Shown here in pieces: positions 8,670-17,337 of a stretch of 44,024 bases of DNA; the stretch's first letter is position 1, and each line of letters starts with the position of its first letter. Below the pieces are notes generated by a model, which ran no database searches, had not been told where the DNA came from, and saw only the letters and a program-made list of their open reading frames with translations. The DNA comes from Thermaceae bacterium (GTDB lineage: Bacteria; Deinococcota; Deinococci; Deinococcales; Marinithermaceae). A program made the position numbers and the translations under genes. Location: the NCBI GenBank assembly GCA_026987375.1, contig JALSMT010000063.1, positions 1 through 44,024 of the forward strand, in the 5' to 3' direction.

Positions 8670-9467
8670 ATGGAAATGAACGACCAGGCTGCAGACGCCG
8701 CCATAGAGCTAAGCGGTATATCCCAGCGCTTTGGAGAGTACACCGCCGTACAAAACGTCAACCTGAAGGTCGCGCCCGGAGAGTTCGTGGCCGTGGTCGG
8801 CCCCACCGGTTGCGGTAAGAGCACCCTCCTCAACGTCATCGCCGGCCTAAGGCAGCCCGCTGCGGGCAGCGTCAAGGTCTTCGGCGAACCCCTAAGGGGG
8901 CTAAACCGCCGCGCCGGCTACCTCTTCCAGCAAGACGCCCTGCTGCCATGGAAAACTGCTTTGGAAAACGCCGCACTGGGGCTGACCTTCAATGGCGCCC
9001 AGCAGAAGGACTCACGATCGCTGGCCCGCGCCTGGCTGGCCAAAGTAGGCCTCAGCGGCTTCGAGAACAGGTACCCGCACGAGCTCTCCGGCGGTATGCG
9101 CAAGCGCGTGGCGCTGGCCCAGGTCTTGATAATGGACCCCAAGATTCTACTGATGGACGAGCCCTTCAGCGCGTTGGACATTCAGACCAGGCAGCTAATG
9201 GAAAACGAGCTATTGCGCCTCTGGCAGGAAGACCAGAAATCGGTTCTCTTCGTAACCCACGACCTGGAAGAGGCAATTGCGCTGGCCGACCGCGTAATCG
9301 TGATGAGCGCCGGTCCGGCCAGCCGCCCCATCGGCGACTTCGCCATCGAACTGACGCGGCCGCGCGACGTAACCGAGATCCGGCTTACCGAAGACTTTTT
9401 GAAGGTCCATCGCGAGGTCTGGGCTCTCCTGCGCGAGGAGGTGATGCGGGCGCATGGACAAGCGTAA
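8670..9467 (+). CDS. ABC importer ATPase (NrtD/SsuB/TauB class)
   Basis: This ATPase of about 265 residues powers an importer of the nitrate/sulfonate/taurine class. It has Walker A GPTGCGKSTLL, Q-loop FQQDALLPWK, signature LSGGMRKRVALAQ, Walker B ILLMDEPFSALD and switch His VTHDLEEAIALADR. The open frame extends to 8598, but that extra segment is GC-rich, Arg/Pro-rich and unlike the family. I therefore start at ATG 8670; ATG 8676, two codons on, suits the nearby TAGTAT better. The permease gene overlaps its end by 14 nt. The substrate is unknown. Confidence 0.92.
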   Translation: MEMNDQAADAAIELSGISQRFGEYTAVQNVNLKVAPGEFVAVVGPTGCGKSTLLNVIAGLRQPAAGSVKVFGEPLRGLNRRAGYLFQQDALLPWKTALENAALGLTFNGAQQKDSRSLARAWLAKVGLSGFENRYPHELSGGMRKRVALAQVLIMDPKILLMDEPFSALDIQTRQLMENELLRLWQEDQKSVLFVTHDLEEAIALADRVIVMSAGPASRPIGDFAIELTRPRDVTEIRLTEDFLKVHREVWALLREEVMRAHGQA

Positions 9468-10233
9468 GGTTATCTTGCTGCAAATACTGCTGCTGGCGCT
9501 GGTACTACTCGGCTGGGAGTTCTCGGTGCGCCTGGGCTGGGTAGACGCCTTCTTTTTCTCCAAACCCAGCGACATAGCCGCGCGCGTATACGAGTGGTTC
9601 AGGACCGGCGAGGTCTACCGTCACCTCTGGATTACCCTCACGGAAACGGTCCTGGCATTCCTCAGCGGCACCATCGCCGGCATCGCTTTGGGTTTGTGGC
9701 TGGCCCTCTCGCCAACCGCCTCGGCGGTGCTAGACCCCTTCCTCAAGGCGCTCAACTCGGTCCCACGGGTTATTTTGGCGCCGATATTTACGCTCTGGTT
9801 CGGCCTGGGCATAGCCTCCAAGGTTGCTCTGGGTTTCTCCCTGGTCTTCTTCATCGCCTTTTTCAACACCTATCAGGGCATCCGCGAGGTCAGCCCGGTC
9901 ATCCTGGCCAACGCCCGCATGCTGGGAGCGGCTAAGGGCCAGCTGCTCAGGCACGTCTACCTGCCGTCTGCGACCAGCTGGATACTGTCTTCTTTGCGGT
10001 CGTCGGTAGGGTTTGCGGTCATAGGCGCGGTGGTGGGCGAATATCTAGGGGCTTCCGCCGGGCTTGGTTACGTCATATCGCAGGCGGAGGGCGTCTTCGA
10101 TACTACCAGCGTCTTCGCTGGCATAGTCGTGCTGGCCGCCTTCGTGGTAATTCTCGACATCGGCGTCAGCCTGATTGAAAAACGCCTGTTAGTCTGGCGG
10201 CCTACGCCGGATCAGGAAGGAGGGACTGTATGA
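9454..10233 (+). CDS. ABC importer permease (SsuC/TauC class)
   Basis: This 259-residue inner-membrane protein has six predicted helices, the first at about residues 6-24. The EAA loop that contacts the ATPase is seen as ILANARMLGAAKGQLLRHVY near residue 150. The binding-protein-dependent permease fold is otherwise standard (FLKALNSVPRVILAPIFTLW, VGFAVIGAVVGEYLGASAGL). ATG 9454 lies inside the ATPase gene, and the stop overlaps the start of the binding-protein gene (ATGA), so the three genes are one translational unit. Confidence 0.93.
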   Translation: MDKRKVILLQILLLALVLLGWEFSVRLGWVDAFFFSKPSDIAARVYEWFRTGEVYRHLWITLTETVLAFLSGTIAGIALGLWLALSPTASAVLDPFLKALNSVPRVILAPIFTLWFGLGIASKVALGFSLVFFIAFFNTYQGIREVSPVILANARMLGAAKGQLLRHVYLPSATSWILSSLRSSVGFAVIGAVVGEYLGASAGLGYVISQAEGVFDTTSVFAGIVVLAAFVVILDIGVSLIEKRLLVWRPTPDQEGGTV

Positions 10234-11228
10234 AAAAGTGGTTCGTAGTACTGGCATTGCTCCTGGGGCTCGCCTTGGCGGCCGCTCCGGAGAAGAAGAA
10301 CGTGACGATCGCAGTCGGCGGTAAGAGCCTGGTCGTCTACCTGCCGCTGACGGTAGCCGAGCAGCTGGGTTATTTCGCCGACGAGGGACTCAACGTCAAG
10401 ATCGAGGACTTCAAGGGCGGCTCGGCGGCGCTCAAAGCGCTCTTGGGGCGCTCGGCCGACCTGGTGGTGGGCTACTTCGACCACATCGTGCGCCTGCAGG
10501 CGCAGGGGCGCGACCTCGAAGGCGTGGTGCTGATGGGTAAGTACCCAGGCCTGGTGCTGGCCGTGCGCAGCGACCTGGCGGACAAAATCAAGAGCGTGGC
10601 GGACCTCAAGGGACACATCGTGGGCGTGACCAAGCCGGGTTCTTCGACCAACTACTTCGTCTTCTATCTGCTGGCCAAAGAGGGTCTTAAGCCGACGGAC
10701 GTCTCCATCGTCGGCGTCGGCGGCGGGGCCTCGACCATCGCCGCGGTCGAACGCAAGCAGGTGGACGCCATCAGTCACGTCGAGCCGGTAATCACCACCC
10801 TGGAAAAACGGGGCAAGATCAAGGTTTTGGCCGATACCCGCAACAAAGCGGGGGCCGAGGCGATCTTCGGCGGGCCCTACCCGGCGGCCACCCTCTATAC
10901 CCACCGCTCCTTCGTGGAACAGAACCCCGAAACCACGCAGCGGCTGGTCAACGCCATCGTGCGGGCGCTGCAGTGGATGCAGGGCAAGAGCGCCGAAGAG
11001 GTGGTGGCCGTCATGCCCAAGGCTTACTACCAGAGCGACCCCGAACTCTACACCGAGATCGTGCGCAACTCGCTGGGCATGTTCAGCGAAAACGGCCTCT
11101 TCCCCGAGCAAGGCCCCAAGACGGCCTACAAGGTGCTCTCCATGTTCGACGAAAAGCTGGCGGCGGCCAACGTCGACCTGGCTAAGACCTACACCAACGC
11201 CTTCGTAGAGCGGGCGCTGTCGAAATAG
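10230..11228 (+). CDS. ABC importer substrate-binding protein (NMT1/SsuA-like)
   Basis: This 332-residue protein has a signal peptide (residues 1-19) and an NMT1/SsuA-type fold. Visible blocks are VYLPLTVAEQLGYFADEGL, VGVTKPGSSTNYFVFYLLAK and GGGASTIAAVERKQVDAISH. It delivers a small ligand to the permease. Family members bind sulfonates, nitrate, bicarbonate, thiamine precursors or aromatic acids, and this sequence does not discriminate between them. Its ATG overlaps the permease stop, and a strong hairpin follows the gene, so it ends the operon. Confidence 0.92.
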   Translation: MKKWFVVLALLLGLALAAAPEKKNVTIAVGGKSLVVYLPLTVAEQLGYFADEGLNVKIEDFKGGSAALKALLGRSADLVVGYFDHIVRLQAQGRDLEGVVLMGKYPGLVLAVRSDLADKIKSVADLKGHIVGVTKPGSSTNYFVFYLLAKEGLKPTDVSIVGVGGGASTIAAVERKQVDAISHVEPVITTLEKRGKIKVLADTRNKAGAEAIFGGPYPAATLYTHRSFVEQNPETTQRLVNAIVRALQWMQGKSAEEVVAVMPKAYYQSDPELYTEIVRNSLGMFSENGLFPEQGPKTAYKVLSMFDEKLAAANVDLAKTYTNAFVERALSK

Positions 11229-11243
11229 CGCTTGGCTATAAGC

Positions 11244-11272
11244 GAAGCGGGGCGGCCGGGCCGCCCCGCTTC
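11244..11272 (+). terminator. 13-bp hairpin after the importer operon
   Basis: GAAGCGGGGCGGC-CGG-GCCGCCCCGCTTC is a perfect 13-bp stem with a 3-nt loop, 15 nt after the last importer stop. No U-run follows. It may also serve the opposing methyltransferase remnant. Confidence 0.65.
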
Positions 11273-11282
11273 CTGCATCTAC

Positions 11283-11846
11283 TCACCCCTTGGCCCGGCG
11301 CGCAAGCAGGACGCCCTTGCCCAGCGGGATGACCGTGGCGTCCACTCGGCGGTCGCCGAAAACGTGATTCACGAAGGGGCCAAGCGCTTCCGTGTGGCTG
11401 AGGACGTTGTCGGCAGTGAGCAGGCCGCCGGGGACGAGGCGCGGCAACAGCGCTGGTAGAGCAGCGGGTAAACGTCCTGTTCGGTGTCCAGAAAGGCGAA
11501 GCCTACATCGCCCAGGCCCGCGATTCGCTCGCGGACGTCTCCTCAGACGAGACGCGCACGTCCTCTACGCCAGCGCGAGAGACCTTCTCCCGCGCTGGCT
11601 AAATAAGACCTCCTCCGGCAGGGCCTCGAAGGCGCCCACCCTGCGGCCGGCGGCCCGGGCGGCCAGCACCAGCCAGAGCGTCTAGTACCCCGCGCCGGCG
11701 CCCACCTCGACGATCGTCCCTGCGGGTGCGGAGGAGGCCAGCAGCGATAGGAAACGGCCGATCTTGGGCGGAAGCTGGCGCAGGCGCCGCAGGCGCGGCG
11801 TGCCGTCGCTGCGGTCGCGGGCGTCCAGGGCTTCGAGCTCGTCCAT
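11283..11846 (-). pseudogene. Decayed class I SAM-dependent O-methyltransferase
   Basis: Reading the minus strand from ATG 11846 gives a normal start of a catechol-O-methyltransferase-like protein: DGTPRLRRLRQLPPKIGRFL, then the SAM-binding VEVGAGAGY. A TAG at 11684-11682 follows, at codon 55, where relatives have a small residue before TLWLVLAAR. Homology continues in shifted frames: AFEALPEEV, then AGVEDVRV, then ERIAGLGDVGFAFLDTEQDV and finally LVPGGLLTADNVLSH to LGKGVLLARRAKG, ending in TGA at 11283. At least three frameshifts cancel overall, so the length is nearly intact. The gene is a recent remnant; a functional product is very unlikely. It lies directly after dprA, whose stop is in the same frame. 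Confidence 0.85.
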
Positions 11847-11891
11847 GCGCGCGCGCAGCGCTGCGTGAAGGTCGTGGAACGCGTTCCCGGC

Positions 11892-12917
11892 CTACCCTAC
11901 GGCCTCGTAGCGCCCGCCCGGCAGCGCGCGTACGTGACCCGAGAGTTCCAGCCGCGTAAGCAGGCTGAGCACTTCGGCAGAGCTCAGGCGGAGCCGTAGC
12001 GCCAAGTCATCAGGCAGGGACTCTCCCCGCTCGCGCAGAAGGCGCCAGAGCAGTCCTTCTACCCCCTCGGGTTCGGGCAGGGGCTCTCCACCGGCGCTGG
12101 TGGCTATACCCAGGGCGCCGAAGACGTCGGCGGGCTCGAGCACCGGTCCGGCGCCGTCGCGCAGTAGTTTATTGCTGCCACGGCTGGCCCAGTCGGAAGG
12201 CCGCCCCGGCACCGCCAATACCTCGCGCCCCAGTTCCGCCGCCAGCGCCGCCGTTATCAGGGCTCCAGACTTCTCAGGAGCCTGCACAACAACGGTGGCG
12301 TCGCTCAAAGCGGCGATTAAGCGGTTACGGCGGGGAAAGCTGCCGGCTGAGGGGCCAGTACCCAGCGGCAGCTCGCTCAAGAGCGTTAATTGCGCCGCCA
12401 GCTCGGCGTTCTCGGGCGGGTAGACGACGTCTACCCCGCTACCCAGCACTGCTAAGGTGGGACCGCCGCCGTCCAAAGAGCCCTGATGCGCCGCAGTGTC
12501 CACGCCGCGGGCCAACCCGCTGACGACGGCTACGCCCGCGGCCGCCAGCTCGGAGGCCAGCTTGCGGGTAAAGGACAGCGCCCAGGGTTGGGCCTTACGG
12601 CTGCCGACGATAGCCACCGCCGCCTGGCCGGCCGGCCAGGCGCCTTTCATGTAAAGCAGCGGTGGAGGGTCGGTCAGATGACGCAGCTGCGGCGGGTACT
12701 CGGGGCTCCACAAACCCAATAACCGCACCCCCATCGCCGCGGCGCGCTGGCGCAGGCGCTCGTCGGCGCCCGCCGCAACCAGCTTCCGATAGGCGCGCGC
12801 CAAATCCTCGTGGAGATACTCTTCGGGGTGCTGCAGGGCCTCTTCACCGGCGGCGAAGAGGCGAGCAAAGCGACTGGGACCTACGCCGGGTGTCAGCGCC
12901 AGGGCGAGCCAGGACAT
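11892..12917 (-). CDS. dprA: DNA-processing protein DprA
   Basis: This 341-residue protein binds incoming single-stranded DNA during natural transformation and loads RecA. An N-terminal helical region is followed by the Rossmann-like core: VAIVGSRKAQPWALSFTRKL, VVSGLARGVDTAAHQGSLD, TLAVLGSGVDVVYPPEN, FPRRNRLIAALSDATVVVQA, SGALITAALAAELGREVLAV and PGRPSDWASRGSNKLLRDGA. A C-terminal winged-helix domain (about residues 275-341) follows. Length and domains match intact DprA. The ATG is six bases after a TAAACT box with no Shine-Dalgarno, so leaderless. Thermaceae are typically naturally transformable, and this gene fits that. Confidence 0.95.
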   Translation of the reverse strand: MSWLALALTPGVGPSRFARLFAAGEEALQHPEEYLHEDLARAYRKLVAAGADERLRQRAAAMGVRLLGLWSPEYPPQLRHLTDPPPLLYMKGAWPAGQAAVAIVGSRKAQPWALSFTRKLASELAAAGVAVVSGLARGVDTAAHQGSLDGGGPTLAVLGSGVDVVYPPENAELAAQLTLLSELPLGTGPSAGSFPRRNRLIAALSDATVVVQAPEKSGALITAALAAELGREVLAVPGRPSDWASRGSNKLLRDGAGPVLEPADVFGALGIATSAGGEPLPEPEGVEGLLWRLLRERGESLPDDLALRLRLSSAEVLSLLTRLELSGHVRALPGGRYEAVG

Positions 12918-12923
12918 AGCACT

Positions 12924-12929
12924 AGTTTA
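12924..12929 (-). promoter_or_regulatory. Leaderless-type -10 box of dprA
   Basis: TAAACT on the minus strand is separated from the dprA ATG by exactly six bases; no ribosome binding site is present. Confidence 0.55.
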
Positions 12930-12995
12930 TTGGAAGGGCTCCTGCGGCGTCGCCCTTTCGGCCGGGCAAGGCGCCCGAGACTGCAAGAGATGCGG

Positions 12996-13029
12996 TAGAC
13001 TGGTGTTTAACAACGCCGCTGGCGTTGTT
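12996..13029 (+). promoter_or_regulatory. -10 box and 5'-terminal hairpin of the antiporter gene
   Basis: TAGACT at 12996-13001 is a good -10. Starting about 7 nt later is a perfect 9-bp inverted repeat with a 3-nt loop: AACAACGCC (13009-13017), GCT, GGCGTTGTT (13021-13029). The transcript would begin essentially at the hairpin, six bases before the chosen ATG. It may be an operator dyad, an mRNA-stabilising stem or a translational control element (inference). Confidence 0.55.
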
Positions 13030-13035
13030 TGCTAT

Positions 13036-14958
13036 ATGGGAACCTTGCACGAGTTATTGATTCTTTTGGGCAGCTTCTTTATCCTGGCGCTGGCCGCCAG
13101 GTCCATTGGACAGTTCGTTACCCGCTACAATCTGCCGCTCATCAGCGGCTTCTTGCTCACGGGTATTCTTATAGGCCCTTACGTGCTGGGAATGGTCAAC
13201 AAAGAAGAGTTGGAACAGCTGCGTTTCGTAGACGAGATGGCGCTTGCATATATCGCCTTCGCCGCCGGCGCCGAGTTCTACATGGCGGAGGTGCGCTCGC
13301 GCATCCGCCCCATAGCTACGCTAATGGCCGCCCTGACCCTGACGGTGCCCTTCATAGGCGCATGGGCCGCTTACCAGCTCTTTGGCCTCATCCCCGGCCT
13401 GACGGGAGTCGAGCGCGCCGCCGCGGCAATGCTCGCCGGGGTAGTGCTCATCGCCCGCTCGCCTTCTTCGGCAATCGCCGTAATCAACGAACTACGCGCC
13501 AAGGGGCCGTTTACCCAGCTGGTGTTGGGAGTGACGGTAATCACCGACGTGGTGGTAATCGTCCTCTTCACCATAGCCTTCGAGGTGGCCGTGGCCTGGG
13601 TGCACGGCCGCCCCATAAACCCCGCATTTTTACTACTCCTGACCGTTGAGATAGCTATCTCCGTGGGCTCGGGTTACTTGCTGGCCAAGGCGCTGCGCGG
13701 CCTCCTCGGCACTCGCCTGCACCACTGGTTGAAAGCCGCTCTGTTGCTGGCCGCCGGCTACAGCGTCTTCGCGCTCAGCCACTGGCTGGCCTTAGTCAGC
13801 GAACGCCACTTGGGAACCACGCTGACCATAGAACCGCTGCTCGCGGGCATGGTCGCCAGCTTCTTACTAGTAAACTACTCAGGTTACCGCGCTGAGTTCG
13901 GCAAGCTGCTGGAAGACCTGGGCCCGGCGGTCTATATCGCCTTCTTCACCCTCACCGGCGCCGGGCTGGCCCTCGACGTGCTGGCGCACGTCTGGCAGAT
14001 CGCCTTGGCGTTGTTCGCCGCGCGCTTGCTGGGAGTATTCAGCGGCACCTTCCTGGGCTCGCTACTGGCGCGCGAACCCATCAAGCACGCCCTCTACGGC
14101 GGCTTCGCCTTCGTGACGCAAGCCGGCGTCGCCCTGGGGCTCACCAAGAAGGTGGCTGACGAATTTCCCGCCTTTGGAGCCGAGTTCGCCGCCGTCATAG
14201 TCGGCTTAATCGCCCTCAACCAGTTAGTGGGACCGCCGCTTTTCAAGTGGGCGCTGCTGGGTGTAGGCGAGGCGCACCCTCATGGCCGCGGCGGCACGGA
14301 GCAACCGCGCAACGTCATCCTCTTTGGCGACGACACGCAAACGGCGGCGCTGGCGCGCCGTTTGCAAAACGACGGTTGGGGCGTCAAGGTAGCCACCCCC
14401 GACGCCGTCCGCGCCGCAGAGTTGGCCCAGGCCGGATTAGCCGTGGTCGCCTACCAATCGCTGGACGAAGAAACTCTCAACAAATTGGAGGCGGCGCGCG
14501 CCGACGCCGTTGTTTGCCTGCTGGACGACGCGGAAAACTACCGGGTCTGCTCCCGTTTTTACGAGGACTATGGCACCGACGCGCTGGTGGTGCGCCTCTC
14601 GGACCGCGAAGAACGCGAGCGTTTCGAGCGCCTGGGGGCGCGGGTGGTAGACCCCAGCGTGGCGCCGGTGCAGCTGCTCGAGCAGTTTGTACGCGCCCCC
14701 CAGGCGACCCAGCTACTCCTCGGCTTCGAAAAGGGCCAACAGGTAATAGACGTAGAGCTGCGCGACCCCGCGCTGCACGGGGCGCTGCTGCGCGAGCTGC
14801 GACTGCCGCCCGACACCCTGGTGCTGGCCATCCACCGCGAGGGCCAGGCCATAGTCACCCACGGTTACACCCAGCTGCGCCTGGGCGACAAGCTGACCGT
14901 GATGGGCAGCCCCGAGAGCCTGCGCCAGGTCGAGCTCAAGTTCTCCGCCGGGTCGTGA
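13036..14958 (+). CDS. CPA2-family monovalent cation:proton antiporter with RCK domains
   Basis: This KefB/KefC-like protein of about 640 residues has some 12 membrane helices (residues 1-400), including GFLLTGILIGPYVLG and LAYIAFAAGAEFYM, and probably exchanges K+ or Na+ for H+. A cytoplasmic RCK_N (TrkA-N) domain follows (about 423-540) and then RCK_C (about 555-638, with LRLGDKLTVMGSPESL). The RCK_N loop that normally reads GxGxxG is FGDDTQTAALA here, so nucleotide binding may be lost. The frame is open from GTG 13003, but that would translate through a 9-bp hairpin; ATG 13036 begins the first membrane helix directly and is preferred. No Shine-Dalgarno is visible. Confidence 0.9.
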   Translation: MGTLHELLILLGSFFILALAARSIGQFVTRYNLPLISGFLLTGILIGPYVLGMVNKEELEQLRFVDEMALAYIAFAAGAEFYMAEVRSRIRPIATLMAALTLTVPFIGAWAAYQLFGLIPGLTGVERAAAAMLAGVVLIARSPSSAIAVINELRAKGPFTQLVLGVTVITDVVVIVLFTIAFEVAVAWVHGRPINPAFLLLLTVEIAISVGSGYLLAKALRGLLGTRLHHWLKAALLLAAGYSVFALSHWLALVSERHLGTTLTIEPLLAGMVASFLLVNYSGYRAEFGKLLEDLGPAVYIAFFTLTGAGLALDVLAHVWQIALALFAARLLGVFSGTFLGSLLAREPIKHALYGGFAFVTQAGVALGLTKKVADEFPAFGAEFAAVIVGLIALNQLVGPPLFKWALLGVGEAHPHGRGGTEQPRNVILFGDDTQTAALARRLQNDGWGVKVATPDAVRAAELAQAGLAVVAYQSLDEETLNKLEAARADAVVCLLDDAENYRVCSRFYEDYGTDALVVRLSDREERERFERLGARVVDPSVAPVQLLEQFVRAPQATQLLLGFEKGQQVIDVELRDPALHGALLRELRLPPDTLVLAIHREGQAIVTHGYTQLRLGDKLTVMGSPESLRQVELKFSAGS

Positions 14959-15217
14959 AGGCGGAGACAAAACGGCCTTTTGCTTCGATAAAGCGGTCGT
15001 TGCCGCATGGGCGCCAGTCTGAGCTGCAAAGCACGCGGCCGGCGGCGTCGAGCCGGCGCGCAGCAAAAGCGCAGCTGCGCCGTGTTGAATAATCACTTAG
15101 CGCAACGCATTTTGTTCCCGCGCCCCAGAGAAACGAACTGGAGACTAAAGAGGGCTGCTACTCACGGGTTTTACAAACGGGCGTTTTTATCCGGGTCTTT
15201 AGGCCCCTTTCACACCG
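14959..15217. other. Intergenic region with GC-rich dyads
   Basis: I see no gene in these 259 bases. A cluster of dyads lies at 15023-15064: GCTGC (15023-15027) pairs with GCAGC (15060-15064), enclosing two GCCGGC copies (15038-15043 and 15052-15057). This may be the terminator of the antiporter gene. The AT-richer part from 15086 on leads to the lutA promoter and could hold its control sites, but no clear operator stands out. Confidence 0.35.
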
Positions 15218-15223
15218 TATAAT
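15218..15223 (+). promoter_or_regulatory. -10 box of lutABC
   Basis: A consensus TATAAT lies 10 nt before the lutA ATG, with a short GAGG (15228-15231) in between, so the leader would be only a few bases long. No good -35 is apparent. Confidence 0.6.
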
Positions 15224-15233
15224 TAACGAGGAA

Positions 15234-15956
15234 ATGCGAGTCGCCTTTTTTGTCACCTGTCTGGCCGACCAGTTTTTTGCCGAGGCCGCCGCCGACGCGG
15301 TGCGGCTCTTGCGCAGCCTCGATATCGAGGTGGTTTTTCCACGCGGGCAGACGTGCTGCGGCCAGCCCGCCTACAACGCCGGCCACTGGGACGCCGCCCG
15401 CAAGATGGCGCTGCACACCCAGCAGGTTTTTGAGGGATACGACTACGTGGTGCTGCCTTCGGGCTCCTGCACCACCATGGTGCGCGCTTACACCCCCGGG
15501 CTCTTTGCCGGAGACAAGCCCCACTACACCGCGGCTCTAGACCTGGCCGAGCGCACCTACGAGCTCTCCGAGTTTTTGGTGAAGGTATTAAACGTAGAAG
15601 ACCTGGGCGATGGTCTGCGAGGGCTCAAAGTCGCTTATCACCACGGCTGCCACGTCAGCCGCGAGCTGGGCATCAAAAGCGAACCCGTAGGCCTGCTGGA
15701 AGCCGCCGGGGCGGAGATCGTACCCTGGCAGGCCGACAACGAGTGCTGCGGTTTTGGAGGAGTCTTCTCGGTAAAGAACGTCCCTGTTTCCCTGGCGATG
15801 GCGGATCACAAGCTCGACACCCTGCCCGAGGTGGACGTGCTAACCTCGGCCGACGGCGCCTGCCTGATGCACATGGGAGGGCACGCCAAGAAGCGCGGTC
15901 TCGATATAAAGGTGCGCCACCTCGCCAGTCTCTTGTGGGAGGCCCGCAATGGCTAA
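15234..15956 (+). CDS. lutA: L-lactate utilisation protein LutA (CCG-domain Fe-S oxidoreductase)
   Basis: This 240-residue protein carries two CCG domains: TCCGQPAYNAGH near residue 40, then HHGCHVSREL near 138 and NECCGFGG near 170. LutA, LutB and LutC form the iron-sulfur L-lactate dehydrogenase system (LldEFG in other species), oxidising lactate to pyruvate. Its length equals the family norm. The ATG is 10 nt after TATAAT. The stop overlaps the lutB start by 8 nt. Confidence 0.94.
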   Translation: MRVAFFVTCLADQFFAEAAADAVRLLRSLDIEVVFPRGQTCCGQPAYNAGHWDAARKMALHTQQVFEGYDYVVLPSGSCTTMVRAYTPGLFAGDKPHYTAALDLAERTYELSEFLVKVLNVEDLGDGLRGLKVAYHHGCHVSRELGIKSEPVGLLEAAGAEIVPWQADNECCGFGGVFSVKNVPVSLAMADHKLDTLPEVDVLTSADGACLMHMGGHAKKRGLDIKVRHLASLLWEARNG

Positions 15957-17337
15957 GGGGTACAAGGCCGCCGCCAGGGAAATGCTTGCTTCTCAACCCG
16001 AGGTGCGCGCTTCCGTTACCAAGGCCACGCTGCACTTCCACGCCAACCGCGAACGCGCTTACGGGGAGGTGGACGCCGAGTCATGGCGCGACTGGGCGGC
16101 TACGGTCAAGCGCCACCTGCTCTCGCGCCTGGACCACTACCTGTTGCTGGCCGAAGAAAAGCTGAGCGGCAACGGGGTCGAGGTGCACTGGGCCGAAAAC
16201 GCCGCAGATGCTCAGCAGATTCTGAGCCGGCTGGTCAAACGCCACGACGTCAAGAAGGTCGTCAAGGGCAAAAGTATGCTCAGCGAGGAGCTGGAGGTTA
16301 ATTCGCTGCTACAGCGCCTTGGGGTCGAGGTATTTGAAACCGACCTGGGCGAGTACATAATTCAGCTGGCGGAAGAGCCGCCCAGCCACATCGTCGGCCC
16401 GGCCATCCACAAGAGCCTCGACGACATCCGCGCCCTCTTTGCAAAGAGGCTGGGAACGGCGAGGGACGCCAGCCCCGAAGAGCTGGCCGCAGCCGCCCGC
16501 AGGGTTCTGCGCGAAGCCTTTTTGTCAGCTGACATGGGCATCTCCGGCGGCAACTTCGTGGTGGCCGAGAGCGGCACGCTGGTCTTGGTGGAAAACGAGG
16601 GCAACATCCGTCTCACCACCAGCGCCCCGCGCGTTCACGTCGCCCTCGTAGGCATAGAAAAGCTGCTACCGCGCACCCGCGACCTGGAGGTTTTTTTACA
16701 GCTTTTGGCGCGCGCCGCCACCGGCCAAAAACTGGGTATATTCACCAGCCTGATCAGCGGCCCGCGCCGCCCGGACGAAAGCGACGGGCCCGAGGTGATG
16801 CACGTCATCTTCGTCGATAACGGCCGCAGCAGCGTGCTGGCGGATGACGAGATGCAGGAGGCGCTTTCCTGCATTCGCTGCGGCGCCTGCCTCAACGCCT
16901 GCCCCGTCTACCGCCAGACCGGCGGGCACGCCTACGGCCAGGTCTACTCGGGGCCGATAGGGATAGTGCTGACTCCCGGGCTGAAAGACCCCGCTTTGGC
17001 GGCCGAACTGGGTTACGCCTGCAGCCTTTGCACGGCCTGCGCCGACGTCTGTCCGGTGCGTATTCCGTTGCCCAAACAAATTCTCGCCTGGCGGCGCCGC
17101 GCCGCCGAGAGCGGCGCCGGCGGACCCCTGGAAAAGTGGCTCTTCGACGGCTACGCGAACATAGTCAGCAAACCCCGTTTTTACCGGATGAGCGCCAAGA
17201 TGCTGCGCGCCTTCAAGGGTCTTACGAGCGCCCCCTGGCTGCCGGTGATCGGCGCCTGGGCCAGCGGCCACGGCGGACTCGAGCCCAGCCCCAAGAGCTT
17301 CCACCAAATATGGGAGGAGGAGCTCGCCAATGAGTGA
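15949..17337 (+). CDS. lutB: L-lactate utilisation protein LutB (LUD + 4Fe-4S)
   Basis: This 462-residue protein has a LUD domain (about residues 60-300; KGKSMLSEEL, ETDLGEYIIQLA and SGGNFVVAESGTLVLVENEG). It is followed by two ferredoxin-type motifs, CIRCGACLNACPV near residue 307 and CSLCTACADVCPV near 357, that bind 4Fe-4S clusters. LutB relays electrons from lactate oxidation with LutA and LutC. The overlaps with both neighbours (8 nt each side) show a single operon. Full length for the family. Confidence 0.95.
   Translation: MAKGYKAAAREMLASQPEVRASVTKATLHFHANRERAYGEVDAESWRDWAATVKRHLLSRLDHYLLLAEEKLSGNGVEVHWAENAADAQQILSRLVKRHDVKKVVKGKSMLSEELEVNSLLQRLGVEVFETDLGEYIIQLAEEPPSHIVGPAIHKSLDDIRALFAKRLGTARDASPEELAAAARRVLREAFLSADMGISGGNFVVAESGTLVLVENEGNIRLTTSAPRVHVALVGIEKLLPRTRDLEVFLQLLARAATGQKLGIFTSLISGPRRPDESDGPEVMHVIFVDNGRSSVLADDEMQEALSCIRCGACLNACPVYRQTGGHAYGQVYSGPIGIVLTPGLKDPALAAELGYACSLCTACADVCPVRIPLPKQILAWRRRAAESGAGGPLEKWLFDGYANIVSKPRFYRMSAKMLRAFKGLTSAPWLPVIGAWASGHGGLEPSPKSFHQIWEEELANE

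Noticed and set aside
10212-11111. 299-codon minus-strand frame opposite the binding-protein gene
   Set aside because: Shadow of an intact importer gene with overlapping neighbours on the plus strand.
15023-15064. Small RNA gene in the gap before lutA
   Set aside because: Dyads are present but there is no promoter-like box directly upstream or U-run after them; a terminator explains them as well.
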